64,000 nt of DNA from CAWKOH01 sp963851245. GTDB taxonomy: Bacteria; Actinomycetota; Acidimicrobiia; Acidimicrobiales; Palsa-688. Under the pieces are notes generated by a model, which was not told the DNA's origin, searched no databases, and was given only the letters and a program-made list of their open reading frames with translations. The DNA is taken from assembly GCA_963851245.1 (NCBI GenBank), contig CAWKOH010000012.1:558001-622000 (forward strand), read 5' to 3'. Positions 46,651-56,020 of the stretch are shown here, one piece after another. The translations under genes and the position numbers were made by a program. Position 1 is the stretch's first letter. Every line of letters starts with the position of its first letter.

Positions 46651-46976
46651 GCGACGTCGAGCCGGCCACCCTGCAGGTGGACGTGCGGACCGAAGGATCA
46701 GTCATCTGGATCGACACCGCCGGCGAGATCGATATATCGACCTCGCCCCGGTGGGAGGGCGCGATAGCTGACGCCCTGGCTGCGAGGCCGGATCGCATCC
46801 ATGTAGAAATGCGCCGGGTTTCGTTCATCGACTCCTCCGGATTGGCGGTACTGGTGCGATACCACGGGCTCGCGGATAGCCAGAACTGTCAGCTGATAAT
46901 CCAATCCCCGGCACGGCCGGTCGATCGGGTCCTGTCCCTGGCCGGCCTGAAGCAACATCTAACCATCGAGGAGTGA
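46647..46976 (+). CDS. STAS-domain anti-sigma factor antagonist
   Basis: 109 residues. VIWIDTAGEIDISTSPRWEG and RRVSFIDSSGLAVLVRYHGL carry the phosphorylatable serine loop (DSSG). ATGA overlap and the GATGAAAGGAATCTGCC site upstream show translational coupling with the GAF-SpoIIE-HATPase gene. Its phosphorylation state would decide whether it sequesters an anti-sigma factor. No sigma factor is encoded nearby. Confidence 0.94.
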   Translation: MSDVEPATLQVDVRTEGSVIWIDTAGEIDISTSPRWEGAIADALAARPDRIHVEMRRVSFIDSSGLAVLVRYHGLADSQNCQLIIQSPARPVDRVLSLAGLKQHLTIEE

Positions 46977-47242
46977 GGCTCCAGCCGGATCCCCTCGAAA
47001 CCGGTAATGACCGGGTCGCGCCCATACCTCCCGCGCGCCAGGTCAACCTCGGCCGAGCCTTGAGCATCGGCCTCGTCGACTCTCACCTGGTGTTCGCGGC
47101 AAGCTGACACGACCCGACGGATCTCTTCCGGCCGAATCGATTTTCTTCGGTACTTGCGTAGCACGTGGGGAAGAACCGTGGGGGCTGTTGACGGTCACTC
47201 TGCCAGGAGGACAACACGCAGCACCCAGGGAAAGGAGCAGCG

Positions 47243-48737
47243 ATGACCCAGCCCACCAACAGCCGGCCGGCCACGACGACCGACGCCGGAATTCCGGTGG
47301 CCAGCCAAGAACACTCCCTGACGATCGGACCGGACGGCCCGGTTCTGCTTCAGGATTTTTACTTGATCGAGCAGATGGCCAACTTCAATCGGGAGCGCAT
47401 CCCCGAGCGTCAGCCCCACGCAAGGGAGGCGGAGCTTTCGGGACTTCACGGTCACCGGCGACGTCAGCCGGTACACCAAAGCGACGGTATTCCAGCCCGG
47501 CATAGAGACCGACCTGGTGATCCGCTTCTCGACAGTGGCCGGAGAGCGGGGATCGCCCGACACTTGGCGGGACCCGCGCGGCTTCGCCATCAAGTTCTAC
47601 ACGTCGGAGGGCAACCTCGACATTGTCGGCAACAACACCCCGGTCTTCTTCATCCGGGACCCCATCAAGTTCCAGAACTTCATCCGTTCCCAGAAGCGTC
47701 TGGCCGCCAGCAACTTGCGCAGCGCCGACATGCAGTGGGACTTCTGGACCCTCTCGCCGGAGTCAGCCCACATGGTCACCTGGCTGATGGGCGATCGAGG
47801 CATCCCGAAGTCCTGGCGGCACATGAACGGCTACTCATCGCACACCTACATGTGGATAAACGCTGAGAACGAGCGCTTCTGGGTCAAGTACCACTTCAAA
47901 ACCGACCAGGGAATCCAGTTCCTCACTCAGGCCGACGCCGATCGCCTCGCCGGCGAGGACGCCGACTACCACCAGAGGGACCTCTATGAGGCCATCGAGC
48001 GGGGCGACCTTCCCAGCTGGACGCTGAATATGCAGATAATGCCTTTCGACGAGGCCAAGACCTACCGGTTCAACCCGTTCGACCTGACCAAGATTTGGCC
48101 CCACGCCGACTATCCCCTCATCGAGGTCGGAAAGCTCACCCTCACCCACAACGTCACCGACTATCACACCGAGATGGAACAGGCCGCGTTCCAGCCCAAC
48201 AACACCGTGCCCGGCACAGGCCTGTCGCCAGACAAGATGCTGCTGGCCCGAGGCTTCGCCTATAGCGACGCCCACCGGGCCCGACTCGGCGTCAACTACC
48301 AACAGATCCCTGTTAACCGGCCCAAGGTCGAGGTCCGCGCCTACTCCAAGGACGGAGCCATGCGGGTGAGAAACGCCACCGACCCGGTGTACTACCCGAA
48401 CTCGGTCGATGGCGCCCCCGCCGCCGACGTGAACACCTACGCCGAGCACGCCGTCTGGTCGGCCGACGGGGACATGGTCCGAGCCGCGTACACCCTGCAC
48501 GCCTCCGACGACGACTACGGCCAGGCCAACACCCTTATCAACCAGGTACTCGACGATGCGAGTCGCGACCGGCTGGTCGACAACGTCGCCGGTCACGCCG
48601 CCGCGGTCAACCGCCGCGACATCCTGCGGCGAGTATTCGAGTATTGGCGCAACATCGACAAATCCATCGGCGATCGGATCGAGGCCGCTTGCCTCGACAA
48701 GCGAAAGGCAGGCGACGAAGTAAAACTCCTCGACTGA
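47243..48737 (+). CDS. katA: catalase (clade 3 type), two single-base deletions
   Basis: Haem catalase, H2O2 disproportionation; about 498 residues when restored. The start at 47243 has AAAGGAG upstream. The N-terminus MANFNRERIPERQPHA holds the distal histidine. The frame then shifts at about 47423, where family sequence expects AAA but AA is present, and again at about 47445, TTT expected and TT present; after both, TGDVSRYTKATVFQPGIETD and TVAGERGSPDTWRDPRGFA follow without interruption. The proximal haem tyrosine is in RGFAYSDAHRARLGVNYQ. Both breaks are homopolymer losses, which suggests sequencing error. Symbol by family likeness. Confidence 0.94.
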
Positions 48738-48843
48738 GCACCCCTAGAAGGCCGTCCCGGACTTCCAGATGATCTGGTCAAGCGGGTTCAAGGAGTTGAT
48801 TCTGGGTGACCCGGCTGGCGGGCCTGACCCGACTGCCGTCCCC

Positions 48844-49620
48844 CTAGTTGCCGGCCGCTGCCCGCTGGAGCTCCTCTCGAATCGGCCGCTCGGACGCGGC
48901 TGCTGTGGCGACGTCCGTGAGGTAAGTGCGCCGGGCCCGCAGTAGTAGTGCGCCGCTGCCGGCCAGAGGAACAAGCATCATGAGGAAGGTGTATGTGAGT
49001 CCCCGGGTGCTAGCTGCTGAGAGATGAGTGTGGTTCTCGTTGACGCCGGAGACGAAGCCGGCAGAGCCGCCACCGGCTAGGACCGAAGACAAGAGGCCGA
49101 AGACCAGGGGGGCGAGAGCCTCCAAGACCGTGCGGACGGTAGTCCGGATGGACTCGGCCCGGCCCCACATATGAGACGGCACCACATCCAGGCGGGCGGC
49201 GTCGACGGGGGGGTTCGGAGCCGCCAGAGCGAAGGCGGCCACCAGGAACAGGGGCAGACCGACCAGCACGGAGCCGGTTAGCAGGGCAGGGATGAACACG
49301 ACTGCGGCGATGAGGAAGCCCGCTCCGCCAACGATAAGGCGGGCGTCGACCCGGCCCCGGTAGATGAACCGGTCGGTCCACCTGCCCGATACGAGGACGC
49401 CTGCTACGGCCGCCATACCGATGAGGAGGAACAGGATCGTGGCCACGCCCTGGCCGATACCGAACCGGCCTCGAGCGTAAATGAGCGCGAAGGTGCGCAA
49501 TCCGCTCAGAAAGAAATAGCCCAGGGACGAGGCGACGATCAAGCTGACGTTGGCACGGACGCGGAACACCCAGCGGACCGCCTGCCGACCGATTCGAGTA
49601 GGCGACCCGCCGGACCCCGT
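48844..49620 (-). pseudogene. MFS transporter, C-terminal half only
   Basis: Six membrane helices matching the second half of a major-facilitator transporter. The linker GGSPTRIGRQAVRWVFRVRA leads into LIVASSLGYFFLSGLRTFAL (helix 7), with the central loop arginine motif SGRWTDRFIYRGRVDARLIV. The first six helices are missing; upstream in the same frame the sequence is Pro/Arg/Ser-rich and non-coding in character, and the CsbD gene begins on the other strand. No credible start codon is present near 49620. Probably a truncation. Confidence 0.68.
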
Positions 49621-49856
49621 GCAACGGATCGTGCGCGACCGCCGCGGCCGGCTCGAACAGGGGTTGACCGGCCTGACCAGGCCCGGATCGACGTACCGAC
49701 TACCTTGCGACTTCCCAGCGGCGTGGATGGGCGTTGCTGTGCACATCCGAGGAACCTTTCGGTCGAGCCCTGACGGGCGGACAGCCGTGTCGCGCTTGAG
49801 GCGCAGAAGGGTGGGTAGAGAGAGGTCAATTGAAACCGACAGACGGAGAGGAAAAC

Positions 49857-50087
49857 GTGAGTACAGGACCGAAAGAAGGCGCCAAGGGAACCGTCGAGGG
49901 CTTGAAGGGCAAGGCCAAAGAGGTCGCGGGTGAAATGACGGGTGACCGAGATTTGGAACTAGAGGGCCAAGCCCAGCAGGACAAGGCACGAAGCGAGCGC
50001 GACGCGGCCCGAAAAGAAGCTGAAGCGGACTTGGATCGCAGCAGGGCTGCCGCCAAGGAAGCCGAACAACGAGCTCATCAGCGCTAA
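49857..50087 (+). CDS. CsbD-family stress protein
   Basis: 76 residues from GTG 49857, preceded by GGAGAGG. The KGTVEGLKGKAKEVAGEMTG core is the CsbD hallmark. The rest is a charged helix rich in Arg/Ala/Glu (ARSERDAARKEAEADLDR). CsbD proteins are general stress proteins controlled by sigma B in Bacillus; the structure is largely disordered. Alternative TTG start at 49830 is unlikely. Confidence 0.92.
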   Translation: MSTGPKEGAKGTVEGLKGKAKEVAGEMTGDRDLELEGQAQQDKARSERDAARKEAEADLDRSRAAAKEAEQRAHQR

Positions 50088-50314
50088 AGCATCCAAAGGG
50101 CGAGAGAGAAGCTTTGTTCCTCTGGGCTGGGGCCAGGTTCGAAAGCCGACTCGCATCCCGCGCTTACGCCAACGAACTCTCCACAGCCGACTCCGGGTTC
50201 GCTCCTACCGCACCTGACGCCAAGTCTCGCGGGCTGGTGTCCAGCCGACCGAGCCGGCTTGGCCTATCCGGGTACGGGGGACGCTCCTTCACCCGCAGGA
50301 GAAAGCAGCCAATC

Positions 50315-50392
50315 ATGTACATCGGATTAGGAGCAATCGTACTAATCCCCCTCATCGTGATCTTCTTGATGATGCTACGACGCAGGACCTAA
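50315..50392 (+). CDS. 25-residue single-helix membrane protein
   Basis: Starts MYIGLGAIVLIPLIVIFLMM and ends LRRRT. It is one transmembrane helix with a basic C-terminal end, a pattern seen for small actinobacterial membrane proteins. AGGAGA lies 14-19 bases upstream, a rather long spacing. Between CsbD and the membrane protein at 50441 on the same strand. Confidence 0.6.
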   Translation: MYIGLGAIVLIPLIVIFLMMLRRRT

Positions 50393-50440
50393 TCAGAGAG
50401 TTTGCGGCGTCCGCCGGGCGGCCAGTCGGGAGATTGAAGG

Positions 50441-51133
50441 ATGTTTGGCAGGCCACGCCAAAGCCGGGATTACGAACATCGTCTCCCGGCTGCGCTCGGG
50501 ATTCTGGTCGGGGTGGCGCTCTACGCCGCGCTGCCGAGCGACCTCACCCTGGGCAGCCGGTTCGTCGTACCCGGCCTCGAACTGGTGCTTCTCGTGCCCG
50601 TCATGGCATTCAACCCGCGTCGTCTCAGCCGCGAGACGCCCTGGTCGCGGCTCCTTTCTCTCGCTTTGGTCGGCGTCATCGGCATCGCCAACCTCGTTTC
50701 GCTCCTCCTGCCGGTTCGCGCCCTCGTCCAGGGCGGCGCTGACGACAGCCATAAACTCCTCCTGGCTGCACTGCAGATTTGGCTCACGAATATCATCGTA
50801 TTCGGCCTCGCCTACTGGGAACTCGACCGAGGCGGTCCGGTCGAACGGGCCAAACTGCCCCGGCCCGAACTACCCCCCGCCGACTTCCGCTTCTCCCAAG
50901 ACGAAGACCGCGACGCCGTCGACGAAGTGGCCGCCTCATCATCGGCCCGGGTTGACTGGGCACCCGTTTTCGTCGATTACCTCTACGTGTCAGTCACAAA
51001 CAGCACGGCCTTCAGCCCCACAGACACCATGCCTTTGTCCAGCCGGGCCAAGCTACTCATGAGCATCCAGGCCATCTCCGCCCTGATCGTCTCCCTGCTC
51101 GTCATCGCCAAAGCCGTCGGCGGCCTCAAGTAG
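50441..51133 (+). CDS. uncharacterised four-helix membrane protein
   Basis: 230 residues with about four to five helices: ALGILVGVALYAALPSDL, LELVLLVPVMAFNPRRL, LLSLALVGVIGIANLVSLLL, an IWLTNIIVFGLAYWELDRGG segment and a C-terminal LMSIQAISALIVSLLVIA. The motif VDYLYVSVTNSTAFSPTDTM recalls the selectivity-type loop of a widespread actinobacterial membrane family, but the function is not known. It begins 48 bases after the small 25-residue protein. Confidence 0.82.
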   Translation: MFGRPRQSRDYEHRLPAALGILVGVALYAALPSDLTLGSRFVVPGLELVLLVPVMAFNPRRLSRETPWSRLLSLALVGVIGIANLVSLLLPVRALVQGGADDSHKLLLAALQIWLTNIIVFGLAYWELDRGGPVERAKLPRPELPPADFRFSQDEDRDAVDEVAASSSARVDWAPVFVDYLYVSVTNSTAFSPTDTMPLSSRAKLLMSIQAISALIVSLLVIAKAVGGLK

Positions 51134-51468
51134 CCGACGGGCGGGTTGAGCTCCAGTAGGCCGCTCCGCCGGCCATAGCCCAGCAAACTGTCAATCAGAC
51201 GGTGCCCCGATTCACCCTGGACCCCGTCAGCGCGAAGGCGAGACAGGACCCAACCGTCCAAGTCAAGCCAACCCGAGGCGTGAGTTTCGCGGAACCCGGT
51301 TCGGGAACGGAGGTTGCGACACCGAGGTGTGAGCCAAAGGCCACTTAGTAGAGCGAGTCCGCAGTTCACAGCCATGCCAAAGAGTGTGAACTGCAAGTTC
51401 AAAATCGGGGTGAGCCGGTCGTGGTGTTCCTCCCGCTGATCTGACCCCTGGAGGCGCCCGGGTGACGT
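51134..51468. other. non-coding region between convergent genes
   Basis: 335 bases between the membrane-protein gene and the polymerase-like gene. No motif, tRNA or convincing hairpin was recognised, and the open frames lack family likeness. Confidence 0.45.
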
Positions 51469-53406
51469 CTAGTCCTTGGCGTCTGACCAACGGCGGATGA
51501 TGGTGATGTCGGCGACAAACCGCACGGGCGTCGCGGGCGCCCACCGGTACACCGCCTCGTCCAACCCCCGGGCCACCAATTCGGCCACGGTGGCGGCGTG
51601 CCCCTGGGGCGCTTGGATGAGGAGTTCGTCGTGCAGGCAGAGCACGATGTGAGCGCCCAACCCGGCGATGCGAGCCCGGACGGTGACCGCCCACATCTTG
51701 AACAACTCGGCGGCCGCCCCTTGGATCATCGCGTTTCGGCCGTAACGGCCCCGGGCCGCGCTTGTCCCGACCGCCTCGGGCTCGGCCGGATCGGCTGGCG
51801 CTGCCGACCCCATCTGGACCAATCGCCCGCCGTAGGTACGCAGGTCCCGCCCGGCCTGCGCTTTGTGGGCGACACCAGCCAGATACGCCATGGCCACGGG
51901 GTAGGCGACGTCGAGGCGGCGCAGAGCCTGGGCGCCGTGGCCGGTGGTCGCGCCGTACATGGCGGCGAGGACTGCGGTCTTGGCTGTGGCTCGCTCGACA
52001 CCGAGTTGCGTCGCGACGGGGGCGTACATGTCGTCCTCCCCGGCCGCCGCGGCCAGGGCCGGGTCGCCAGAGACGACGGCCAGTACCCGGGGCTCGATCT
52101 GGCCCAGGTCGGCGCGAACGAACATCATGCCCGTTTCGGCCATGACCGCCTGTCGCAGTTCCGCCGGCATGCTGTGCAGACCCGCAGATGCGGTCATCCG
52201 CCCGGCCGCCCCATCGGAGCCGGACCACTGACCGCGCAGGCGACCGTCGGTGCCGAGGTGCTCGTCCAGCCAGCGGTAGCCGTAGGTGGTGCTGATCCGC
52301 TCCGCCTTGCGCCAGGCGAGCAGGGCCGCCACGACCGGATGGCGGTCCTGGACCTCGCGCAGGCGCCAGGCCCGGGTGTCGGCAACCTCGATGCCGAGCC
52401 GGCCGAGCAGCACCTTGACCTGGGCGTTGGAGCGCAGGTCGACCTCGACGCCGGGCGCGACGTGGTCGAGGACCTGAGCGTCGCGCCCGGCCCGCAACGC
52501 GGTGGCCTCGGCTTCGTCGCGCGGTCGGGGACCGACGTAGCTGGCGATAATCGACTCTGCCACGCCCCGGTCCATCGGCAGACCGTCCGCGGTCATCTCC
52601 GCGCACAAGAGCCCGGCGCCCGACTCCGACCGGGCCGTGACGATGGCCATGGGCGAATCGGAGATGGCGGCCAGATGCGCCGACTGCCGGGTGGCCACCT
52701 CCGCGGCCAAAGTCGCCCACCGACGCAGCCGTTCCGGGCTCTCTCCCCACCCACCCGCGGTCCATTCGGCCCGCAGATAGCCGTCGGCTCGGACGGGGTC
52801 CCCGGGTTCGCCTCCTACGTCATCCAACGAGGAAAACAGGTCAGCCGGCCCTGCCGCCGGCACCCCCTCCAGCGCCCGCCCGTGCGCTGCGGCCCACACC
52901 CGACCGGCGTCGGCCAGCCAGCCACCGAACAGCAGTCGATGGACCGCCCCCAGGTCCCACGCCATGGCCACTCGGATCCCGGCCCGGGCGAGGATCAGCG
53001 ACGTCGTGTTCGACCACAGCACCCACCGGGGACGCAGCGCTGCTTCCACCTCCGCAACGACCGACAACGGTGGAACCGCCGGCCCCAGACAGGATCCGGT
53101 GACCGACCACGCCTCCCGGCCCGCCGCCACGCCGATACCGACACCCGGCTCGATGACCAGGGCGACCAGATCCCCCCGACCGACCCCTGCGGCGGCAATC
53201 GCGTCGAGAAGCCCGGATGCGTCCACGGACCTACCCTGCCACGCGGCACCAGCCACCCGGCACCGTAAATGGCGGGACAGATCGCGACCTACCTGGCCGC
53301 CTTCCACCAACACGAGGTGACCCGGACTGATTCCATCCGACCCGTTCACACCTCCATCGTCACGCCGCTCAGCGGCGGGACGCGGCTGGCACCGATACCG
53401 ATCCAT
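51469..53406 (-). CDS. family A DNA polymerase-like protein
   Basis: 645 residues, related to the polymerase domain of DNA polymerase I. Motif A reads FVRADLGQIEPRVLAVVSGD, motif B RATAKTAVLAAMYGATTGHG and motif C LCLHDELLIQAP; the catalytic aspartates (ADLGQIEPR and HDE) are in place. The N-terminal 270 residues resemble a degenerate 3'-5' exonuclease domain at best: no clear DxE pair is visible. This matches the second, polI-like proteins of actinobacteria described as bifunctional exonuclease/polymerase. The N-terminus is uncertain: GTG at 53349 is an alternative to the ATG at 53406. Confidence 0.88.
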   Translation of the reverse strand: MDRYRCQPRPAAERRDDGGVNGSDGISPGHLVLVEGGQVGRDLSRHLRCRVAGAAWQGRSVDASGLLDAIAAAGVGRGDLVALVIEPGVGIGVAAGREAWSVTGSCLGPAVPPLSVVAEVEAALRPRWVLWSNTTSLILARAGIRVAMAWDLGAVHRLLFGGWLADAGRVWAAAHGRALEGVPAAGPADLFSSLDDVGGEPGDPVRADGYLRAEWTAGGWGESPERLRRWATLAAEVATRQSAHLAAISDSPMAIVTARSESGAGLLCAEMTADGLPMDRGVAESIIASYVGPRPRDEAEATALRAGRDAQVLDHVAPGVEVDLRSNAQVKVLLGRLGIEVADTRAWRLREVQDRHPVVAALLAWRKAERISTTYGYRWLDEHLGTDGRLRGQWSGSDGAAGRMTASAGLHSMPAELRQAVMAETGMMFVRADLGQIEPRVLAVVSGDPALAAAAGEDDMYAPVATQLGVERATAKTAVLAAMYGATTGHGAQALRRLDVAYPVAMAYLAGVAHKAQAGRDLRTYGGRLVQMGSAAPADPAEPEAVGTSAARGRYGRNAMIQGAAAELFKMWAVTVRARIAGLGAHIVLCLHDELLIQAPQGHAATVAELVARGLDEAVYRWAPATPVRFVADITIIRRWSDAKD

Positions 53407-53650
53407 AGCGTATGGTCCGCGCTCTCCGGGAGGTCTGGTCGACTCTTACGCGAGATTTCGGCCGCGTTATCGCGCGCGACCCCTCGTTGTCGCCGCCAGG
53501 TCTCGCTATCTGGTCTTTGAACCACGGCGCGACGACGTCCTTTAGACACTGGAGGACGTCTGCTGTGACGCGTACAAGCCTGAGGGCGGAGGTCACCGGC
53601 CACCACCGGTCTTCGAGCTTCCAGGGAGCACGTGCCCGAACGCGAGCGAC

Positions 53651-53845
53651 CTACGGGCTGCCCCCGAACCGGCTAACCAGATTGTCGAGCGTGATCCCGT
53701 AGCGAGCCAGAAGGTCTTGTTCCCGGTAATAATCCACCGGATCCGGGAGTTGTGAATCGATCTCGTCCACAACCTCACGCGGATACCCGGCGTGGCGAAT
53801 CTCATCCAGAAGAACTGACTTCCGAAACTTCCGAGGCTTCGGCAT
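53651..53845 (-). CDS. small uncharacterised protein
   Basis: 64 residues: KFRKSVLLDEIRHAGYPREV then VDEIDSQLPDPVDYYREQDL and LLARYGITLDNLVSRFGGSP. Compact, mixed-charge and helical with an AAAGGGAG ribosome site at good spacing. Similar small proteins recur in actinobacterial genomes, but the function is unknown. A longer frame to 53865 adds a few non-family residues. Confidence 0.65.
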   Translation of the reverse strand: MPKPRKFRKSVLLDEIRHAGYPREVVDEIDSQLPDPVDYYREQDLLARYGITLDNLVSRFGGSP

Positions 53846-53865
53846 CCGAAGTACTCCCTTTCCAA

Positions 53866-54208
53866 CCCCCGAACAAACCTAGCGCGCCCAGGTCGCCTCT
53901 ACACCGACCGCTTGGGCCGAACCAACTTCCCCGAGCGCCGACCGCCCCGACGATCGCACCTGGCCGCCCCTTCGAGGTCGTTCGGAAGTGCAAGGGGCTG
54001 AGCCGTGTTGAGAGGTGGACTTGGCCTGTGGTGTCAACGTCGGCGTAATGGTTGATGAGCGAGTCGAGAAGTGAGAAGGGGTACGGTCAATGAGGCTGAT
54101 AATCTGATTCGCCGACTGCGCCCGCCCCACGCCCCCCAAACGCAAGTGGACGCCTCCAACCCCTGGCCCGTACCCGGGTCACCGCAGGCAGGGATCCAGG
54201 CGGAACGG
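53866..54208. other. region without recognised gene
   Basis: 343 bases between two minus-strand genes. Short open frames here have no family likeness. It should hold the promoter of the small gene at 53651. Confidence 0.45.
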
Positions 54209-54829
54209 TCAGGGTCCGAGACGGAACGGCGGGTACTCGTCGCGAAGCAGGAAGAGGTAGGACTGGACCCGGGTGTTCCACCGCATCGCCCCGACAGCGA
54301 AACCGTAAAGGCCCCTGGGATAGGTACCCGTGAACAGGATCGCGAACCAGGCAATGACCGTGACCACGAACCAGGCGATGTCTACGAAGATCAAAACGAC
54401 GATGTGCGGGATCACGAACAGCAGGCGAAGGCCCACCGACACTCTGTTCCTGTCCTGTGCCGGGTACGTGACCGAGTAGTGGGTCGGGTAGGGCTCGTCA
54501 CCGAATGGCGGGTAGTCGTCCCGCAGCAGTGCCAGGTAGGCCGTGACGCGCACCCACCACCGCATGTAGAAGGCGACGAAGTCCCACAGACCCCGAGGCT
54601 GTCGGGCGTTGAAGACGGTCGCGAACCACGATATGAACGCCATGGCGGCGGCCGCTCCCGTCAGCGCCGAGGGGCCCCCGTAGTTGCTGAAGCCGCCGAC
54701 GATGATGATCTGCGGGATTCCCAGGATCAGCCGAAACGCGGTGGTCACACGATTTCGGTGCGACAGCTGAGGCACGACGTCGAACTCGATTGGATAGCCC
54801 GGAACCTGCTCTTCGCCCGGCTGACTCAT
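54209..54829 (-). CDS. DUF4389 membrane protein
   Basis: 206 residues with two copies of a membrane unit. Each copy has two helices and ends in a signature: LWDFVAFYMRWWVRVTAYLALL with RDDYPPFGDEPYP, then LYGFAVGAMRWNTRVQSYLF with RDEYPPFRLGP. The repeated RW.TRV..Y and DEYPPF motifs define DUF4389. The first half starts YPIEFDVVPQ. Start at 54829 (MSQPGEEQVPGYPI); a longer frame to 54904 is less likely. Unknown function. Confidence 0.92.
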   Translation of the reverse strand: MSQPGEEQVPGYPIEFDVVPQLSHRNRVTTAFRLILGIPQIIIVGGFSNYGGPSALTGAAAAMAFISWFATVFNARQPRGLWDFVAFYMRWWVRVTAYLALLRDDYPPFGDEPYPTHYSVTYPAQDRNRVSVGLRLLFVIPHIVVLIFVDIAWFVVTVIAWFAILFTGTYPRGLYGFAVGAMRWNTRVQSYLFLLRDEYPPFRLGP

Positions 54830-55240
54830 GTGTCTCCCCTCAGGGACGTACCGCCCACCTGCGGATCCATGGTCCCACAACGGATTGTGCCGTGTCGGGA
54901 CCACCCTCCAGAACTCTGAGCCCCCCGAGCGTGAGGATCCCCAACCCCGGGCTTCAGACCGGTCTGACGGCCCTGCCCTCCACTGTGGAAATCCGACCGC
55001 ATGGGCACAGCGCCGGATCAGCGCAGAATCGGTCTAGGTCGGCAGCGCCGCAGCGCGCCGCGTGGCTTGGAAAGGGCTCAAGAACGGGAGACGCCAGGCG
55101 CCTTGGCATGGCGGCTGGGATGATCTGGAAAGAGAATCTACGCATGTCGTCGCTGACCGCAGGTCCGAACCGCGATTCGCTCTTATGTATAGGCACGGAC
55201 CGACCGACGGCCCGAGCGGCACAAGCAGAGGCGGGGGACG
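54830..55240. other. region without recognised gene
   Basis: 411 bases. It must carry the promoter for the DUF4389 gene. No RNA or operator was recognised, and open frames on both strands lack motifs. Confidence 0.45.
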
Positions 55241-55354
55241 TTATGTGATGAGACCCTTGCGGACCTGCTGTTTGTCCTTCTTGTCCCGGCGTTTCTCCTT
55301 GAGCGTCTTGCCGGATTTCTTCGACGCGACCTTTCGGGGAGACTTGTCAGCCAT
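55241..55354 (-). CDS. 37-residue highly basic small protein
   Basis: Reads MADKSPRKVASKKSGKTLKE and ends KRRDKKDKQQVRKGLIT. AAAGGGGG sits six bases before the ATG, a good ribosome site. Such Lys-rich small proteins, often starting MA.KKPRK..SKKSGKSIKEKR, recur in actinobacteria; they are likely nucleic-acid or ribosome associated, though unproven. Confidence 0.72.
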   Translation of the reverse strand: MADKSPRKVASKKSGKTLKEKRRDKKDKQQVRKGLIT

Positions 55355-55546
55355 GTCTACCCCCTTTCACCGTTCGATCCTACTCTCAGGCGACGCACAC
55401 GGGGCGCGTTTCACCGCATCGCTCGAGGCCGGCTGGGGGCTCCTAGATGGGATTAATAGGGCGTTAAGGAGATTGAACTCCTCGAGTCTCAGTCCCCGCC
55501 TCGAGGAACACTGCGATCCGACGCCGAGTCGGTAAGACTGACAGCC

Positions 55547-55873
55547 ATGGCGTTCGGTCAACAGGCGGGCCCACCGGCCTCCGCGAGGGAGATGCAAAAG
55601 CTGGTGAGTCTTCTCAACGAGGCTGGTCACAGCGACTTCCGAGATGCCCGTGGCCCGATGGGCTTTACTCAACGTCAGGCGGCAGGAAAGTTCACCCGCG
55701 ATGAGGCCAGAGCGTTCATCGAGCGCCTCCAGGACGCAGATTCCAATACCGAAACCGCGGTCGCCGCGCCGGGGTGGCACGAGTCTGCACAAGACCAGCT
55801 GGTCCGGAGCCTTCCTGCGGAACGGCTCGCCGCCGAGCTTCGTCGCCGGGGCTGGGCCGTAGCAGAGCCCTGA
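55547..55873 (+). CDS. uncharacterised protein with DAR-PMG-T-RQA-GKFTR motif
   Basis: 108 residues. MQKLVSLLNEAGHSDFRDAR then GFTQRQAAGKFTRDEARAFI is a compact helical domain (about 15-65) recurring in actinobacterial proteins. A variable linker follows, then a helical C-terminal segment LVRSLPAERLAAELRRRGWA. The domain may bind nucleic acid, since GKFTRDEA-type segments occur beside helicase-like proteins; this is conjecture. A long stem-loop follows 46 bases after the stop. Confidence 0.68.
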   Translation: MAFGQQAGPPASAREMQKLVSLLNEAGHSDFRDARGPMGFTQRQAAGKFTRDEARAFIERLQDADSNTETAVAAPGWHESAQDQLVRSLPAERLAAELRRRGWAVAEP

Positions 55874-55918
55874 TCCTGGCGGCAATCGTGGCCAACGGCT
55901 CGAGACGTCGGAGTCGCC

Positions 55919-55972
55919 AAGACAAGGGGCCGACGGTTTGCGGTTCTCGCCGACCGTCGCCCCGGTTGTCTT
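55919..55972 (+). terminator. long stem-loop, probable terminator
   Basis: Outer arms AAGACAA/TTGTCTT and inner arms GGGGC-GACGGT/ACCGTCGCCCC (one bulged base) surround a 15-16-base loop. About 18 paired bases, 46 bases after the stop at 55873. No clear U-tract. Confidence 0.6.
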
Positions 55973-56020
55973 AGAGGCGGTCTAGTAGTGTCACACTGCA
56001 AGCACTAAAAGTGCAGGTAG

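Noticed and set aside
46889..47164. Minus-strand 91-codon frame after the STAS gene
   Set aside because: It overlaps the coding end of the STAS gene and has no recognisable motif.
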